Positions 12,481 to 23,873 of a stretch of 64,000 bases of DNA are shown here, in pieces; the stretch's first letter is position 1, and the number at the start of each line of letters is the position of its first letter. The stretch covers positions 6,520,001 through 6,584,000 of the forward strand of contig NC_063992.1 of the NCBI RefSeq assembly GCF_932276165.1, read 5' to 3'. Position numbers and translations under genes: made by a program. A model generated the notes under the pieces. The model made no database searches. It was not told where the DNA came from and saw only the letters and a list, made by a program, of their open reading frames with translations. This DNA is from Plutella xylostella. Its lineage: Eukaryota; Arthropoda; Insecta; Lepidoptera; Plutellidae.

Positions 12481-14580
12481 TGTAGATACAAATTGGTATC
12501 CAATAACACCCAGTCCCGCTATTGGTCAACTGGTACTCCAGATATAAGTGCGTTCTCAATACGAGAGTGCAGCAGGACATCATATAACGGTGTATAAGAA
12601 AGTACTCTGATGAGGTTCTACCGTTAAGACGGTATGTGTACATACAGTCATACATATGTAAGTACCTATGCCCGCATTCCCAATCGCGCCAAAGATGAAG
12701 CATCCTATATAAAGTACATAATTTTTAATACCCTTTCATCCAGAAAACAATAAATTATTTAAAGTTCACGGTGCAAGAAGCTTAAATATATACAAGGAAT
12801 TGCAATCTATACGACTCTAGCTATGAATAGTTATTAATTGCTTCTTGGCAAAAATGCTCTTTTTTGTAATATTAGTATCATGAAGGGAGCTTTTTGTACG
12901 TGCTGACCTTTAGTCAATAAAGGCGATAATACCTAACCATAACTTAACCAGGCTGCAGTAGCACAAAGCATTAAACTGCATAATATTTGCTATAAACAAC
13001 CATACTAAAGTATCATATTCGTAAAAATAAAACTTTAACGTTATTTTTAGCAGTAGTACAGTACAAAAAAATCTTGAGTTTGAATACCTGGTTAACAAAA
13101 TATTTTTAAACATTTTCATCATCATCGTCAGCCTGTGGGGCTGGACACCTTAAGAAAGGCCATTCAAACTGTGTAAATGAAATATGGCTTTTTTTTACAT
13201 GAACTTTAATATCCCAATTATACAAAATTTTACAGCTAGCTTTTTTAATTTTATAGCGATATTTTACAAGGGAAAATTTACATACTGTCAAATATATCAA
13301 AATCAAATACATAAGTTTTCGGGAGCTTGTTATTCACACCCTGTACAATGCACTACATACAGTAACATGTTCAATAACAATCCATAATCTCGAACAGTAC
13401 TGAAGTACATGTTAATTTGTGACGTCGCCGTTTGTTTGCATAGAGTCGGTTGACTGTACCCTCTAGCCGTAGCCATAACGGGACTATTCATGATAGATAT
13501 GCATTTCTTAAGCGATTCTTAACTCTTTCTCGACCAATCGCTGCTATTGGTGGATGCAGAAGGAAACAATCAGAACAGTTATTGAATTGCATGCAAAAGC
13601 TTTTGTGTGAAATAGTATTTTTTTAGAGATCGATCGTTACCAAAGTTCTAAATCGAACTTACAGAAATATACCTAACGTCATCGCTAATTTTAATGCGAA
13701 AGGTATATAGAACGGTTAAAATCAGCCAAATAGGGTGCCATTTCCAAGGCACTAATAAAAAAAATCACTATCTCTTAGGAATTGCTTACATTACATGTAT
13801 TTGTATACTGAGTAGGAAGGAAAGACTGTGGATGTGGAGGTGTGGAGGTGTGTTGGGATAGCGGTACCGGCGCTGCGCCGGCGCAGGGCCCGCGAGCGGC
13901 AGTCGCCGACCAACCACCGCGCAGCTAGGCAATGTCGTTCCGAATTTAAATTTTACTTTTTAAATTATTTATTTATTTATTTTTTACTTAGTGACTGCAA
14001 GTGCTTTCAATGAAAGTAAGTACTTACTTATATTTTCATGTGCTTTTTTCATAATTTCTTTCTCTCTCTTAGTTATATCAATATTTATTTTATATGAAGT
14101 GATACGTAAAATAATATAAAATAATCCACATCTAAATCAGAAACAAAGATTACCGTACAAACCTTTTCATGTTATGCTTAGAGGATACTGGATATACCTA
14201 ACACATTATAATATAACACGGTTGTCGGAAGAGACTAAAAAGCTCATTTGGTCCAATATTATTAATCATACATAATGAAATTACTGAACAAAGTACATTA
14301 AAAACTACCTTACAATAAATTTCCGCTAGCCGGCCGGTGGGCTGACATTGCAACTTTACTTCCAACTTAGACACCTCGGGCATCGATTATCATTTATACA
14401 CCCACCTGACACCCACACGCCTTAACTACCCAAACAAAAGGGTTGCGTGAAATGGGCAAATTATGGTTTAGTTCGGACTATTTCATGGTAATGTACGTGT
14501 TAGAGTGAGACATTCAAAACCTAATCTGAGTGCGTTGATAAAGTTTTTCAGGAAATTATAGGTTTTATTTTGTTTTATAT
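12481..14580. other. Gene-free intergenic stretch
   Basis: Contains a fragment at about 13108-13150 (TCATCATCATCGTCAGCC and GGGGCTGGACACC), a GC-rich patch at 13855-13910 (CGGCGCTGCGCCGGCGC), and AT-rich filler. No gene is supported. Confidence 0.4.
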
Positions 14581-14581
14581 C

Positions 14582-15978
14582 GTATACATGACATCCTCTT
14601 GTCCATACTCCGGTCTCTCAATATATCTGGTTTAGTAGCCGAGTGGTTCACTTCATATCTGTGTGGTCGCCGACAACGCATCCGTACGGATAACGTTGAA
14701 TCGGATTGGTGTGATGTTACAGCCGGCGTTCCGCAGGGTGGTGTCCTTTCCCCTATCCTATTTTCCGTATTCATCAACACCCTTGTATCCGTCCTTAAGT
14801 ATAGCTCTTACCACCTGTACGCTGATGACCTTCAGTTGTATGTTCCATGTGGTCCCGATGACGTCCTAGAGGCAATTAACAAGATGAGTGCCGATCTTGA
14901 AGCAGTCAAAACTTGGACAGCTCATTATGGTCTTCTTGTTAATCCCTCAAAGACGCAAGTTATGTTTGTGGGCAGCAGGTTTCACCTGGCCAGACTTGGA
15001 CCGTTACCACCCGTTGTGTTCGATGGAATTAGCTTGTCATACTGTGACAATGTAAAAAATCTTGGTCTCCACATACAGAGCAATTTGTCTTGGGAGCTGC
15101 AGGTTTCTGAGGTCAGCCGTAAGATCTATGCATCCATGCATGGACTTAAACGCCTTCAGAACTTCCTGCCGTACTCGACCAAAGTTACGCTAGTCAACTC
15201 ACTGTTGCTTCCAATTATTGATTATGCAGATGTGTGCTATCCCGATCTCACCGAAGAGCTACTTGATAAACTCGACCGTCTGCTCAACTTATGCATTCGC
15301 TATATTTTTGGCCTGCGTAAGTATGATCATGTCTCTGATTTTCGTAACAAACTCAAGTGGCTCAATATCCGTCACCGAAGGAATGCTCATATTCTATCTC
15401 TTGTTCATAGTATAGTCTACAATGCTTGTGCCCCATCCTACCTAACAGAACGCTTCACGTTCTTCGACTTTTCTGACCGTCCTCAACGGTCAAGTCGCAA
15501 TCTTCTCTTTCGTACCCCAGAGCATAATGCGGCAGGGTATTCTGATTCTTTCGCTGTGACAGCGGTTCGCTTGTGGAACAAGTTACCACTGGATATAAGA
15601 CAAACTAAGTCTATAGATCTTTTTAAATCTAAAGTTCGTCTCCACTACCTCCAAGAGCAGAACATTCTGCCTAACTGATCCCTATCTGTGTGATGATGAT
15701 GATGATAGTAATTTTATGTATGTATTTATGTATGTATGTAATGTATTTATTTAGGTATCATGTGTATATTTATATTGTATAGATAGGTATATATTAAGAC
15801 ATTAATATTTCGGTTAAGTACTCAATATAAACCATCTTCTTTCCTCAAAGCATTAAGCACTACCAATCACTTTTTCAACATCACCAAAGGTTAACTGGTA
15901 GAAAATGCTGCTAGCATTAAGTTCGCCTTTGTACCAATTTACTTTGTGCAATAAAGAATTTAATAATAATATAATATA
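14582..15978 (+). mobile_element. 5'-truncated non-LTR retrotransposon (LINE)
   Basis: The element begins abruptly inside the reverse transcriptase (the frame is open from about 14584), has a stop at 15676-15678, a 3' untranslated region of about 300 bp with GAT and ATGT microsatellites, an AATAAA at 15950, and ends in a TAATAA-type tail at about 15961-15978. The upstream endonuclease domain and the first RT blocks are missing, which is typical of incomplete target-primed reverse transcription. The protein resembles the Jockey/CR1/Kiri group of insect LINEs. The clade cannot be settled by eye. Confidence 0.8.
14584..15678 (+). pseudogene. LINE reverse transcriptase, C-terminal part
   Basis: An uninterrupted frame of about 365 codons without a natural start (a TTG lies at 14599). 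Counting from that TTG, residues 43-60 contain AGVPQGGVLSPILFSVFIN, the RT block with the QG and LSP residues, and residues 72-81 contain HLYADDLQLY with the catalytic ADD. The thumb region and a C-terminal domain follow, including RNLLFRTP and AVRLWNKLP, usual for ORF2 proteins of Jockey/CR1-like elements. The enzyme copies element RNA into DNA at a nicked genomic site. No stop or frameshift has accumulated, so the insertion is fairly young, but the missing N-terminal half makes this copy non-autonomous. Confidence 0.85.
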
Positions 15979-16069
15979 ACCTACATGAATTACCGCGTAG
16001 ACTAAATACTTCCATTTCATTATTTCCCAGTGGCTTATCTTTTAAAATAATTATTTTTTTCAGTTCATC

Positions 16070-16514
16070 ATGAAAGAGCTTTACAAGACTGCGATACTAT
16101 TAATAATTTATTTAGCATTAACAACCGCTTTAAAAAGCTACGATGACGAGGAAGCATCGATTGACAATGAACCTGAAAACATACTGGACGCTTTCATGCC
16201 TGAAGACAACAAGCACACGAGAACCATTCGCTCACTGAACAAGTACATAAGCGGCAAGAAACATGGTGAAAACTTTAGTAGCAGGAAAGCGAAAATCCTT
16301 TGGCCGTACCCAGCGGACTACAAGACGGAAAACGAAACTTTTGAACCGGATAGTATAGATCATAGCGTAAGCAACAGACAGAAGCGTCTACTCTGGTCGT
16401 ACCCCCAGAGCCCCGTGGTGGACATGATGCTGCAGTCCCCCGCTCTGGGGTACGCTCCGCACAACCCCAACGACCCCTTCGACTACTTGAGGGACTCTTA
16501 CCCCCTCCCCAAAG
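16070..16514 (+). CDS. GMC gene exon 1: signal peptide and N-terminal extension
   Basis: Encodes residues 1-148 plus one base of codon 149. The start codon follows a splice-acceptor-like CAG by six bases, and the exon ends at AAAG/GTAAGT. After the signal peptide the sequence is acidic ([15 protein letters not shown]) and then basic. It contains KAKILWPYP (73-81) and [10 protein letters not shown] (103-112), two copies of a [KR][IL]LW[PS]YP motif, the second behind a furin-like RQKR site. No catalytic domain lies in this exon. Confidence 0.85.
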
Positions 16515-19500
16515 GTAAGTGGTTAGGTGATTATTAATTGTAGTTTAAACAGTAAAAATCTTAATGCTTTAAAAGATAATCTATAGAGGGTCATGGCCTA
16601 GGTTATTATTATTATGTATGATATTATATTGTTTATATTCATATAAATGAATAGGTTTCTCATTGTTATCATTTTGTACTTAATGACTTTTTTTTAAAGT
16701 GTTAATGACTGTAGGCAATTTAATTTTGTAGAATAAACTTCCGCAATGTTGCAATTAAGTTAGGTATTTTACATAACAATCATTTCACTAAAATGTTGTG
16801 TTAATTTCAGATGAAAATACCTAATATTCATTTAATCCATCTACGTTTTATTCTGATCGACTTTTAAATAACGATTCGCTGAATTAATTAATCAAATTAT
16901 AATCATTCAAATTAATTCAATTAGGAGAAACATAACAAAACCGGAGCATTGACCAGCGCAGGATTACTTAATCGAAATGACAGTAAAAGTGAAAGGCTAT
17001 TTTTGGCAACAGATTTTAGATATTGAAAGTGTGATTATGATAGGATCTGTATTTATATTTAAATTTATTTTTAAGTCTTGAGATAAGCTTTGTCTGAGAG
17101 CTTTACCTACTTTTGGGTTTCTTACTTTCTGGGATATAAAGAGTAGCATATTTTTTATACCTATACGGTATTTTTTTCTTACAATCTTATGCAGCTTTTC
17201 AGGCTGAAAATTAGAACAAACAAATAACTCAAAATCTTCCCACTGTTTAACACCCTACGACGAAAAGGGAGTTAATTCAAGTGTAATGTGTCCTTGTGTT
17301 TGTGTATGGTAGGGCGGCCGAATGGCGTAGTGGTTAGTGACCCTGACTACTGAGACGAAGGTCCCGGGTTCGATTCCCGGCTGGGGCATATATTTGTGTA
17401 AACACAGATATTTGTTCTCGGGTCTTGGATGTGCCCGTGAAATGGCAATAGGCCCGCCCCCTATTACATTGGGACTAACATAACACTCTGGCGAAAAGTG
17501 GGTGCAGCAATGCACCTCTGCCTACCCCGCAAGGGATCTGGCTGTCGTAGCTCCCAAGACGAACCGATTTTATGTTTTTTTTTTCAATCATGTTTTTTTA
17601 AAGTGCCTATGTGTCTACACATTTTCCCACTTCCCCAGGTGCCACGGACCCCCTAGACGAGTACGACTACATCATCGTGGGCGCCGGCTCCGCTGGGTCC
17701 GTCCTCGCCTCCCGCCTCACTGAAGACAAGCCTCGAGCCTCCGTCCTGCTACTGGAGGCCGGCCAGCCCGAGATGCTGCTGACCGACGTGCCCGCGCTCG
17801 TGCAGTACCTGCAGTTCACGGACTACGCCTGGCACTACTCCACGGAGCACCAGCCGGGAGTGTGTCTTGGTGAGTAATTATAGTCCTAGAGCAAGCAAGA
17901 GATAGATAGATAAAACATTTAGTATAGGATTAGATAGATACAGAATAGTTAAATATATAGGCGGAATGTGTGTGTTGAAGCAGACCAAGGGAGAAGCAAC
18001 TCATCGCATACGTTTGCCCTTAGGGCCAAACCACAGATTTTGAGTTACGTAAAGTTATCTCCCATTAAGAGGAGGGTTGAGTATGTTTATTTATGCGTGT
18101 GCATCGCTAGCAAATGGATGAAAAGGTTGTAATTAATAAAATGAGATGCACAAAAAGAGGAAGTATTAACTTCATTATAAACATCCGACGCACCCTGGGC
18201 TGCCAGCGACTGACGCTAACTTTATGAATCATTTCACCACGCTGACAAATCCTAGACTGGCGTTGGTAGCGTTGGTCACACTGTCACCCAAGACGAGACG
18301 ATGAATAAAATAATATTTTGGGTATTTAAGAGATGGCTCGGTTCAACCAGAGTAAATCATAATACTGTGGTTCACCATTCAAAAGTTGTGCATTGACAAT
18401 GGAAGTGTGTCACTGTTGGATGTTGAGGTTAATTTTATTTTCTTTTTACTTTCATTCACTAATTAAAGCTTGTCAAGAGTTACCTTCCCTTTTTCGATTT
18501 CTTATGTTTTTATTTCTTCAACTGTATTGAGGACTCAATGAAGAGTTCGATGTATGTCATTGACATACATTTTTTTTCGTTGTGTACACTCACAAACAAC
18601 TCAATACAAATAAGAACTTTCACTAATGGTAAAAAAAATAAACAGTCCAGTCATTATGTTTATTGAACCCACAAAAAGTACCACTCGGTAGCAATAACAT
18701 GATTCATTGATTGACGTAGCACTTCTTATTATGTGTATTTATAGAACATAATTATATTTACTGTTAGGGTACTCTTAAAAAGTTATTCAGCTACAGTTAT
18801 AAATGATATTTTTTATGACATGATTGTTAATGCGCAGGTTTATTATATTTGTATTTATCCAAATATCCATCAATAATTTACTGCTTTATATGTTTTATAA
18901 TTACCGTATTACTCTGTACTCTTGCTTCGTTTTCCGACTTTGTACCGCTGTTTGGCAGGTATATATGTATTGGTACAGCAGGACGTTCTCTGGCTGATAT
19001 GATCTAATAGTTCTTAACGTGTCAGTGACACTAGCTATAGATTAGGGTTTGTCACCATGGTTAAAGTATTATTGCCTAGTCAGAATAGCGTTTAGAAAAG
19101 GATTTATAATAAGCCGAACAACTATTTTTCTAGGACTTATGGAAATTCGCAAAATTGCACATAAATAAAATCATATCATCCATATCAAACAAGGAGGCTC
19201 ATTTCATACACTTCCACCGATAATAATAATCACGAAATGTCCAGTTTTATACGCGAAAACACGCTTAATCATAACCATAACTTACATTTCCAGGCAGCGA
19301 GGAGCACCGCTGCTTCTGGCCGCGCGGCAAGGCGGTGGGCGGCACCAGCGTCACCAACTACATGGTGTACACGCGGGGGCGCCCCGCCGACTGGGACCGC
19401 ATCGCGCAGGACGGCAACTATGGCTGGTGAGTCTACTATACAGGGTGTTGCAAGGCGGTGGGCGACACAGGCGTCACCTGTAGGCATAGCACAGGAGGGG

Positions 19501-22500
19501 CTTAGATGCTGTAAATGTAGGTTCCAGCTTAGTATTCCCTTTTTAACCGACTTCAAAAAAAGGAGGAGGTTCACCGATTACTCCGCCGTTTATGAACCGA
19601 TTTTGAAAATTCTTTTTTTGTTGTATTGGGTTGAGCTCCCAGGTGGTCCCATTTTTTTTCAGAATTTTATCTCACCCCCAAGTGTGGGTAAAGGGGTAAA
19701 AACAGGGTATGAATTTCCATTTTGGGCACATGTCAACCGATTCTAATGAAATTAAGAACGTAAATATAGTTCTTATAACAAAAAAAATATGATGGTGACC
19801 TTGAGCTGATCTGATTGGCTGAACTCCTCAACGGTATATAGCAACTACTTCGTGTTTAGGCTTGAATGATTCGTATTGATTAGTAGGACTTTTTGGTATT
19901 ATTTGCACCTTACTTTTGATTGAAAATTATTGCAAATAAACTAAAAACTATAAAATAAAATAATAATTAAAAAAATTAAAAAACCGACTTCAAAAAACCA
20001 CTAAAATGTAAGAAATAATTTAAGGTTTACACAAATTCTACTCGTATGTGACAGTACAAATATACCTAAGCAGGAACTGTTCTTTTTTGAAGTTGGTGCC
20101 ATATTTCTTCAGATTACTTTGTCACCGCACCAACATGAAAAAAGAACAGTTCCTGCTTAGGTATATTTGTTCTGTCACATACGAGTAGAATTTGTGTAAA
20201 CCTTAAATTATTTCTTACATTTTAGTGGTTTTTTGAAGTCGGTTTTTTAATTTTTGCAACACTCTGTACACAAATTGAAAAACCAACAAACGAGAGTTGT
20301 CAACCAATTGGTAGGTTACGTTAACGTACGTTTAATGAAATGAGACTAGGGTGACTTTTACCTGGTTTTTTCACCGCCCGAGAGGGGAAAACTAACTGCA
20401 AATACCTACGTATGTAATGGGTGGTAGTGAAGCCACTGCAGCTGTGCTATGCAAATTCGCGTGTACATTTCATTGCTCATGTGATGAGAAAATACGGTTC
20501 CTGTACCACAAGTACAGTGTTCCAGTATTTAAGTGCAGCAGATATAAAATACATAAATAGATACTCACATATAGGTAATATTAAAGTGATTTTCCGCGAA
20601 TTTCCAAAAATCTGAGTGAGTGTGCAGTATATTGAATTCCTTGAACCATTTTTCAATTACCTGTAATAACATTTTAAAACCCCCATAATATATCTTTCTG
20701 AGAATATTTATATTCGTAGCTACTTAAGCGGTATAAAATATGTACCACATGTCCACGAAACCATAATATTTATGATTTGTAGGTATATTTTATCTACGAA
20801 TACATAATTATGTATTGTATTTTATACCATTCTTCACGTTTCAATAACAATTCGTAACTAACTATTTGAGAATAACGATATATCCATTCACATGTACTCG
20901 TAAATGGTATAATTTCAATAATTTGGTTTGATTATCTTATGATAGTAGGTTATGAATACAACGCACATAATGTATGATGTTGTTTTAGGCCGCGCGGTAA
21001 CAAAACCGTTTTAAATGAAATTAGCACCTTTACTGAGTATTTTCCTTCCAGAACCAAAATCACCCTTTGTATGGAAATTGAGTATGAAGAATAAAATATA
21101 TGCTTTAATTGCAAAATCGTACTGCATCGTAATAAAACTGCTCAATAGATCCTAAAATGCGATCTTTGTAATAATATTTATATGTATGTCCTTCGCCTAA
21201 AATGGCGATGCAGTTCGGAATCTAACACGGAAATTAGAAAAATGTGTTACGAAAATAGGTGCCTAATTTTGAAGGAAAATTGAAACGTGAATTCCCGCTA
21301 TGATTAGTTAGGTGTAGCTAGTAGTACCCACTAGTAGTAGCTGGTTTATTATAAATGGTTTATTGCTACTTTTCAGGTCATACAGTGATGTTCTTCAATA
21401 TTACATGAAGTCTGAAAGAGCTGAACTGAAAAAGTATAAAAAGGCGCCTTACCGAGGCAGGGACGGCGAGCTCACGGTCGAAAATGTACCATTTAAGTAA
21501 GTTTCAATTTTGCACTTTATTACCTATTAATGTCCCATCCAGACAGCAGTCCACAAGTATTGTAGCGTGTGGTTGGGGGATATTTTAATATTTTATGTGG
21601 GATATATGTATAGGTAATATTATATTATATTTTATTCGTATTTATGAAAAACCATTTAGTAACCCAAGCCCGCGTTCTTTGTGCAAAACAGTAAGTACAT
21701 AAGTACTCATGAGTGAATGCTGTAGTTGGGTACTTCGTTACTTCATAAAAATCTGAAATGTATTTTATACAGTCATATGCAAATTTTAAACGTATGAATA
21801 CCTTATAGCAATTAATAGTGAAACAGTTAAAACAACGTCTATCTATAGACCTGATCAAAATTCACCAAAATTACGGAGCGATCACCGGATGGCTGATCTA
21901 TTATTACTCGCTCATCGGTATCGACCGCTTTCTCACTAAACTCGAGCAGAGCTTATTCAAGAACCTCGTCACAACACTCCGTGCACGTTTGCTCTGGTAA
22001 GGAGGTCATTTAAACGTATATTTTATGCATTTCAGAACCGGGCTCGTCGAAGCATTTCTGTCTGCGGGCAGGAAATTGGGGCATCCCACAGTCGATTACA
22101 ATAGCCCCGACGAACTCGGCTTCGGATACGTACAAACTACCACCGACAAAGGCCACAGGATGAGTTCAGCCAGAGCGTTCCTGCATCCTCACAAGAGAAG
22201 GAAGAACTTGCATATTCTCACCGGCAGCCGCGTCACCAAAGTTTTGATTGAACCTCAAAGCAAAAGAGCATATGCCGTCGACTACGTCAGGAATGGCAAG
22301 AAGCGCCGAGTGCGATGCCGCCGAGAGGTCATCCTGTCCGCGGGACCGGTCGCCTCGCCGCAGCTACTGATGCTGTCCGGTGTGGGACCGCAACAGCACT
22401 TAGAGTCACTCGGTATCCCTGTAGTCAAAGATCTACCAGTAGGTAAAACATTGTATGACCACATAGCTTTTCCGGGAGTAATATTCCGACTGAACACAAC

Positions 22501-23284
22501 CAACGCTAGTCTTCTAGAACCCAAAGTCGCTACATTCCCCAACTTAATGCAATGGCTGCAATTTGGAGATGGCTTGCTCACATCACCTGGTGGTATTGAA
22601 GGAATCGGTTACATCAAAACCAAAACATCTAGTCAACCTGCATCTATTCCTGATCTAGAACTTATTAGTTTGGGTTCGTCTCTAAACGTTGACTCTGGAG
22701 GCGCCTTCCCGAGGAGTTGGGGTATTTCACAAAACACCTACAACAGCGCTTATTCGTCTCTAAACGGTTTAGACACTTGGTCCGCGGTTGCGATGTTGCT
22801 ACATCCGAAGTCTAAGGGTTTCATGGAGTTGCGTGACTCGAACCCATATTCGCCACCGAAGCTTTACGGAAACTACTTAACAGATCCATCAGATATGGCA
22901 ACATTGAAGGAGGGAATACAGTACATAATAAAATTGGCTGAATCGGATTCGTTTAGGAAGTACAATCCGAAGCTGCATCTGGCTCAGTTTCCGACGTGTG
23001 CGACGCACGCACCGGGGTCGGACAGCTACTGGGAGTGTGCGGTGCGGACGATGATGGTGTCTTTGCATCATCAGATCGGGACATGCAGGATGGGTCCGCC
23101 GGGGGACCCCGCGGCGGTGGTGGACCCGGAGCTGCGCGTGTACGGGGTCGAGGGGCTGCGCGTCGTGGACTCCAGCGTCATCCCTCGCACCATCTCGGCG
23201 CACACAAACGCTCCAGCCATCATGATCGGTGAGAAGGCTGCTGATCTCATCAAGAAGACTTGGGCAAATGCTGTTAGAAGTTAA
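16070..23284 (+). CDS. Secreted GMC-family flavin oxidoreductase (glucose dehydrogenase-like), 5 exons
   Basis: Joining 16070-16514, 17639-17869, 19294-19426, 21377-21496 and 22036-23284 gives 2178 bases, 725 residues plus stop. A hydrophobic signal peptide (about 1-20) is followed by a region of about 135 residues with no known fold. Then comes the FAD-binding fold, [13 protein letters not shown] with GxGxxG at 163-168, GMC signature 1 [20 protein letters not shown] at 235-254, signature 2 [16 protein letters not shown] at 413-428, and the C-terminal GMC domain with the catalytic pair His655 ([12 protein letters not shown]) and His699 ([13 protein letters not shown]). Family members oxidise sugars, alcohols, ecdysteroids or salicin-like compounds with FAD. 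The substrate here cannot be read from sequence. The protein is longer than the usual 600-650 residues because of the N-terminal extension. All catalytic motifs are intact, so it should be active. Confidence 0.9.
17313..17560 (+). mobile_element. tRNA-derived SINE in GMC intron 1
   Basis: The head (17313-17388) looks like a tRNA with an A box (TGGCGTAGTGGTTAGTG) and a B box (GGTTCGATTCC within CCCGGGTTCGATTCCCGG), which would act as an internal RNA polymerase III promoter. An unrelated body follows (GTTCTCGGGTCTTGGATGTG, later ACCTCTGCCTACCCCGC). It cannot fold as a normal mature tRNA gene and has no terminator of its own, so it is a SINE rather than a tRNA. It lies in the sense orientation about 80 bp before exon 2. 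Confidence 0.75.
17639..17869 (+). CDS. GMC gene exon 2: FAD-binding Rossmann segment
   Basis: The acceptor is TTCCCACTTCCCCAG and the donor CTTG/GTGAGT. The exon completes Gly149 and encodes the dinucleotide-binding beta-alpha-beta unit ([16 protein letters not shown], then a LLLEAGQ ribose-binding end). Exon 2 is markedly GC-rich compared with the neighbouring introns. Confidence 0.9.
19294..19426 (+). CDS. GMC gene exon 3: GMC signature 1
   Basis: A phase 1 acceptor (CTTACATTTCCAG) and phase 2 donor (GGCTG/GTGAGT) frame 133 bases. The translation runs [20 protein letters not shown] then TNYMVYTRG and [13 protein letters not shown], a family hallmark that holds the flavin. Only 13 bases after the donor a TA-flanked repeat begins. 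Confidence 0.9.
19439..20270. mobile_element. Nested TA-flanked element in GMC intron 3
   Basis: The outer ends are TACAGGGTGTTGCAA at the left (about 19440) and TTGCAACACTCTGTA at the right (to about 20269), an inverted pair with TA at both edges, as in Tc1/mariner-type MITEs. Inside lies a second unit starting AACCGACTTCAAAAAA near 19547, and inside that the long hairpin at 19971. Layering of ends suggests successive insertions, or capture of the inner units. No transposase coding is present. Confidence 0.5.
19971..20255. repeat. Near-perfect long inverted repeat (118-bp arms)
   Basis: The left arm 19971-20088 and right arm 20138-20255 are reverse complements apart from one visible mismatch (GTGACAGTACAAATA against GTGACAGAACAAATA). 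The 49-base loop has its own small stem, GTTGGTGC (20092-20099) with GCACCAAC (20127-20134). Transcribed from the GMC promoter, it would fold into a long dsRNA-like hairpin. The arm ends carry AACCGACTTCAAAAAA, so it is a foldback copy of that repeat family. Confidence 0.9.
21377..21496 (+). CDS. GMC gene exon 4
   Basis: The acceptor TGCTACTTTTCAG is followed by 120 bases encoding [20 protein letters not shown] and then [20 protein letters not shown]. This matches the part of GMC proteins between signature 1 and the substrate domain, including the YRGRDGEL turn. The donor is TTTAA/GTAAGT, phase 2. Confidence 0.9.
22036..23284 (+). CDS. GMC gene exon 5: signature 2, substrate domain and catalytic C-terminus
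   Basis: The acceptor ATGCATTTCAG joins phase 2 to give residues 310-725. It holds signature 2 (413-428), the substrate-binding domain, and the C-terminal domain with His655 and His699. The frame ends in NAVRS and TAA at 23282. Codon use turns strongly GC-rich in the last 300 bases, which also creates long antisense frames there that are not genes. Confidence 0.9.
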
Positions 23285-23351
23285 GCTATTTATTTTATTT
23301 CATGATATTTTTAGGTATACGCTAAGTTATTTATTATTATTATTATACTGA

Positions 23352-23357
23352 AATAAA
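23352..23357 (+). terminator. Polyadenylation signal of the GMC gene
   Basis: AATAAA lies 68 bases after the stop codon and is the first canonical hexamer downstream. Cleavage would be expected some 10-30 bases further. Confidence 0.6.
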
Positions 23358-23796
23358 TTTTGAGAGACTGAGTATGTTTGTAAGTTATTTAGACCACACC
23401 TCATCCCATTTTGTATTTTTTTGCTGTTTTTTTTTTCAATGTTTAATTTGCACTTTTAATACTGAAATTTTGTAGGTATTCAACATTGAATGGAAAAATA
23501 AAAATAGTTTTGTTGCAAGATATGGAAATGATAATGTTAAAAACGGTGTTACAACTTGCAAGCTTGAAATGAATGTCTCGTGGCAATGTCCTGTTGCTAA
23601 GCGATGTTGTAATTTTCCCGCCGAGAGGAGACTGTTACAAACTACTTTCAGCATGCCATTACTTTGTTCCTTTCAGTTGTTATTAAGTTTAAGGGTATAC
23701 AGGGTGAAATTTCATCAGTGATTTACCCGTAACCGACCTACGAGCAACAAAAAAGGCTAAACCTGACAACTCCATGAATAAATATGTGGGGACGCC

Positions 23797-23873
23797 TACG
23801 TTGGCGCGTAGACGTAGTGAGCGTCGTGACGCGGCCTACGGCGTGACGCTGGACGCGACCTACGCCTACCCGG
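23797..23873. mobile_element. Relic of the GGCCGGGGTCTCC MITE family
   Basis: The segment from TTGGCGCGTAGACGTAGTG through GACGCGGCCTACGGCGTGAC and GCTGGACGCGACCTACGCC matches one terminal half of the fuller element at 32066-32262. The outer end has been lost. Confidence 0.6.

Larger units (their letters stand above)
16064..23380 (+). other. GMC oxidoreductase transcription unit, visible part
   Basis: A polypyrimidine tract and CAG (16051-16063) directly precede TTCATC and the start codon, so an upstream noncoding exon is likely, though I could not locate it. Introns are 16515-17638, 17870-19293, 19427-21376 and 21497-22035, all GT-AG, and all join in frame. Transposon insertions occupy intron 1 (tRNA SINE) and intron 3 (nested MITE and hairpin). 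The AATAAA lies at 23352. Confidence 0.75.

Noticed and set aside
17255..17515. Minus-strand frame containing [10 protein letters not shown]
   Set aside because: This peptide is the antisense of the tRNA B box in the SINE, a frequent false gene in insect annotations.
22889..23253. Antisense frames (60-104 codons) in the last GMC exon
   Set aside because: They overlap the catalytic domain, which has clear family motifs on the + strand. They arise from high GC in third positions.
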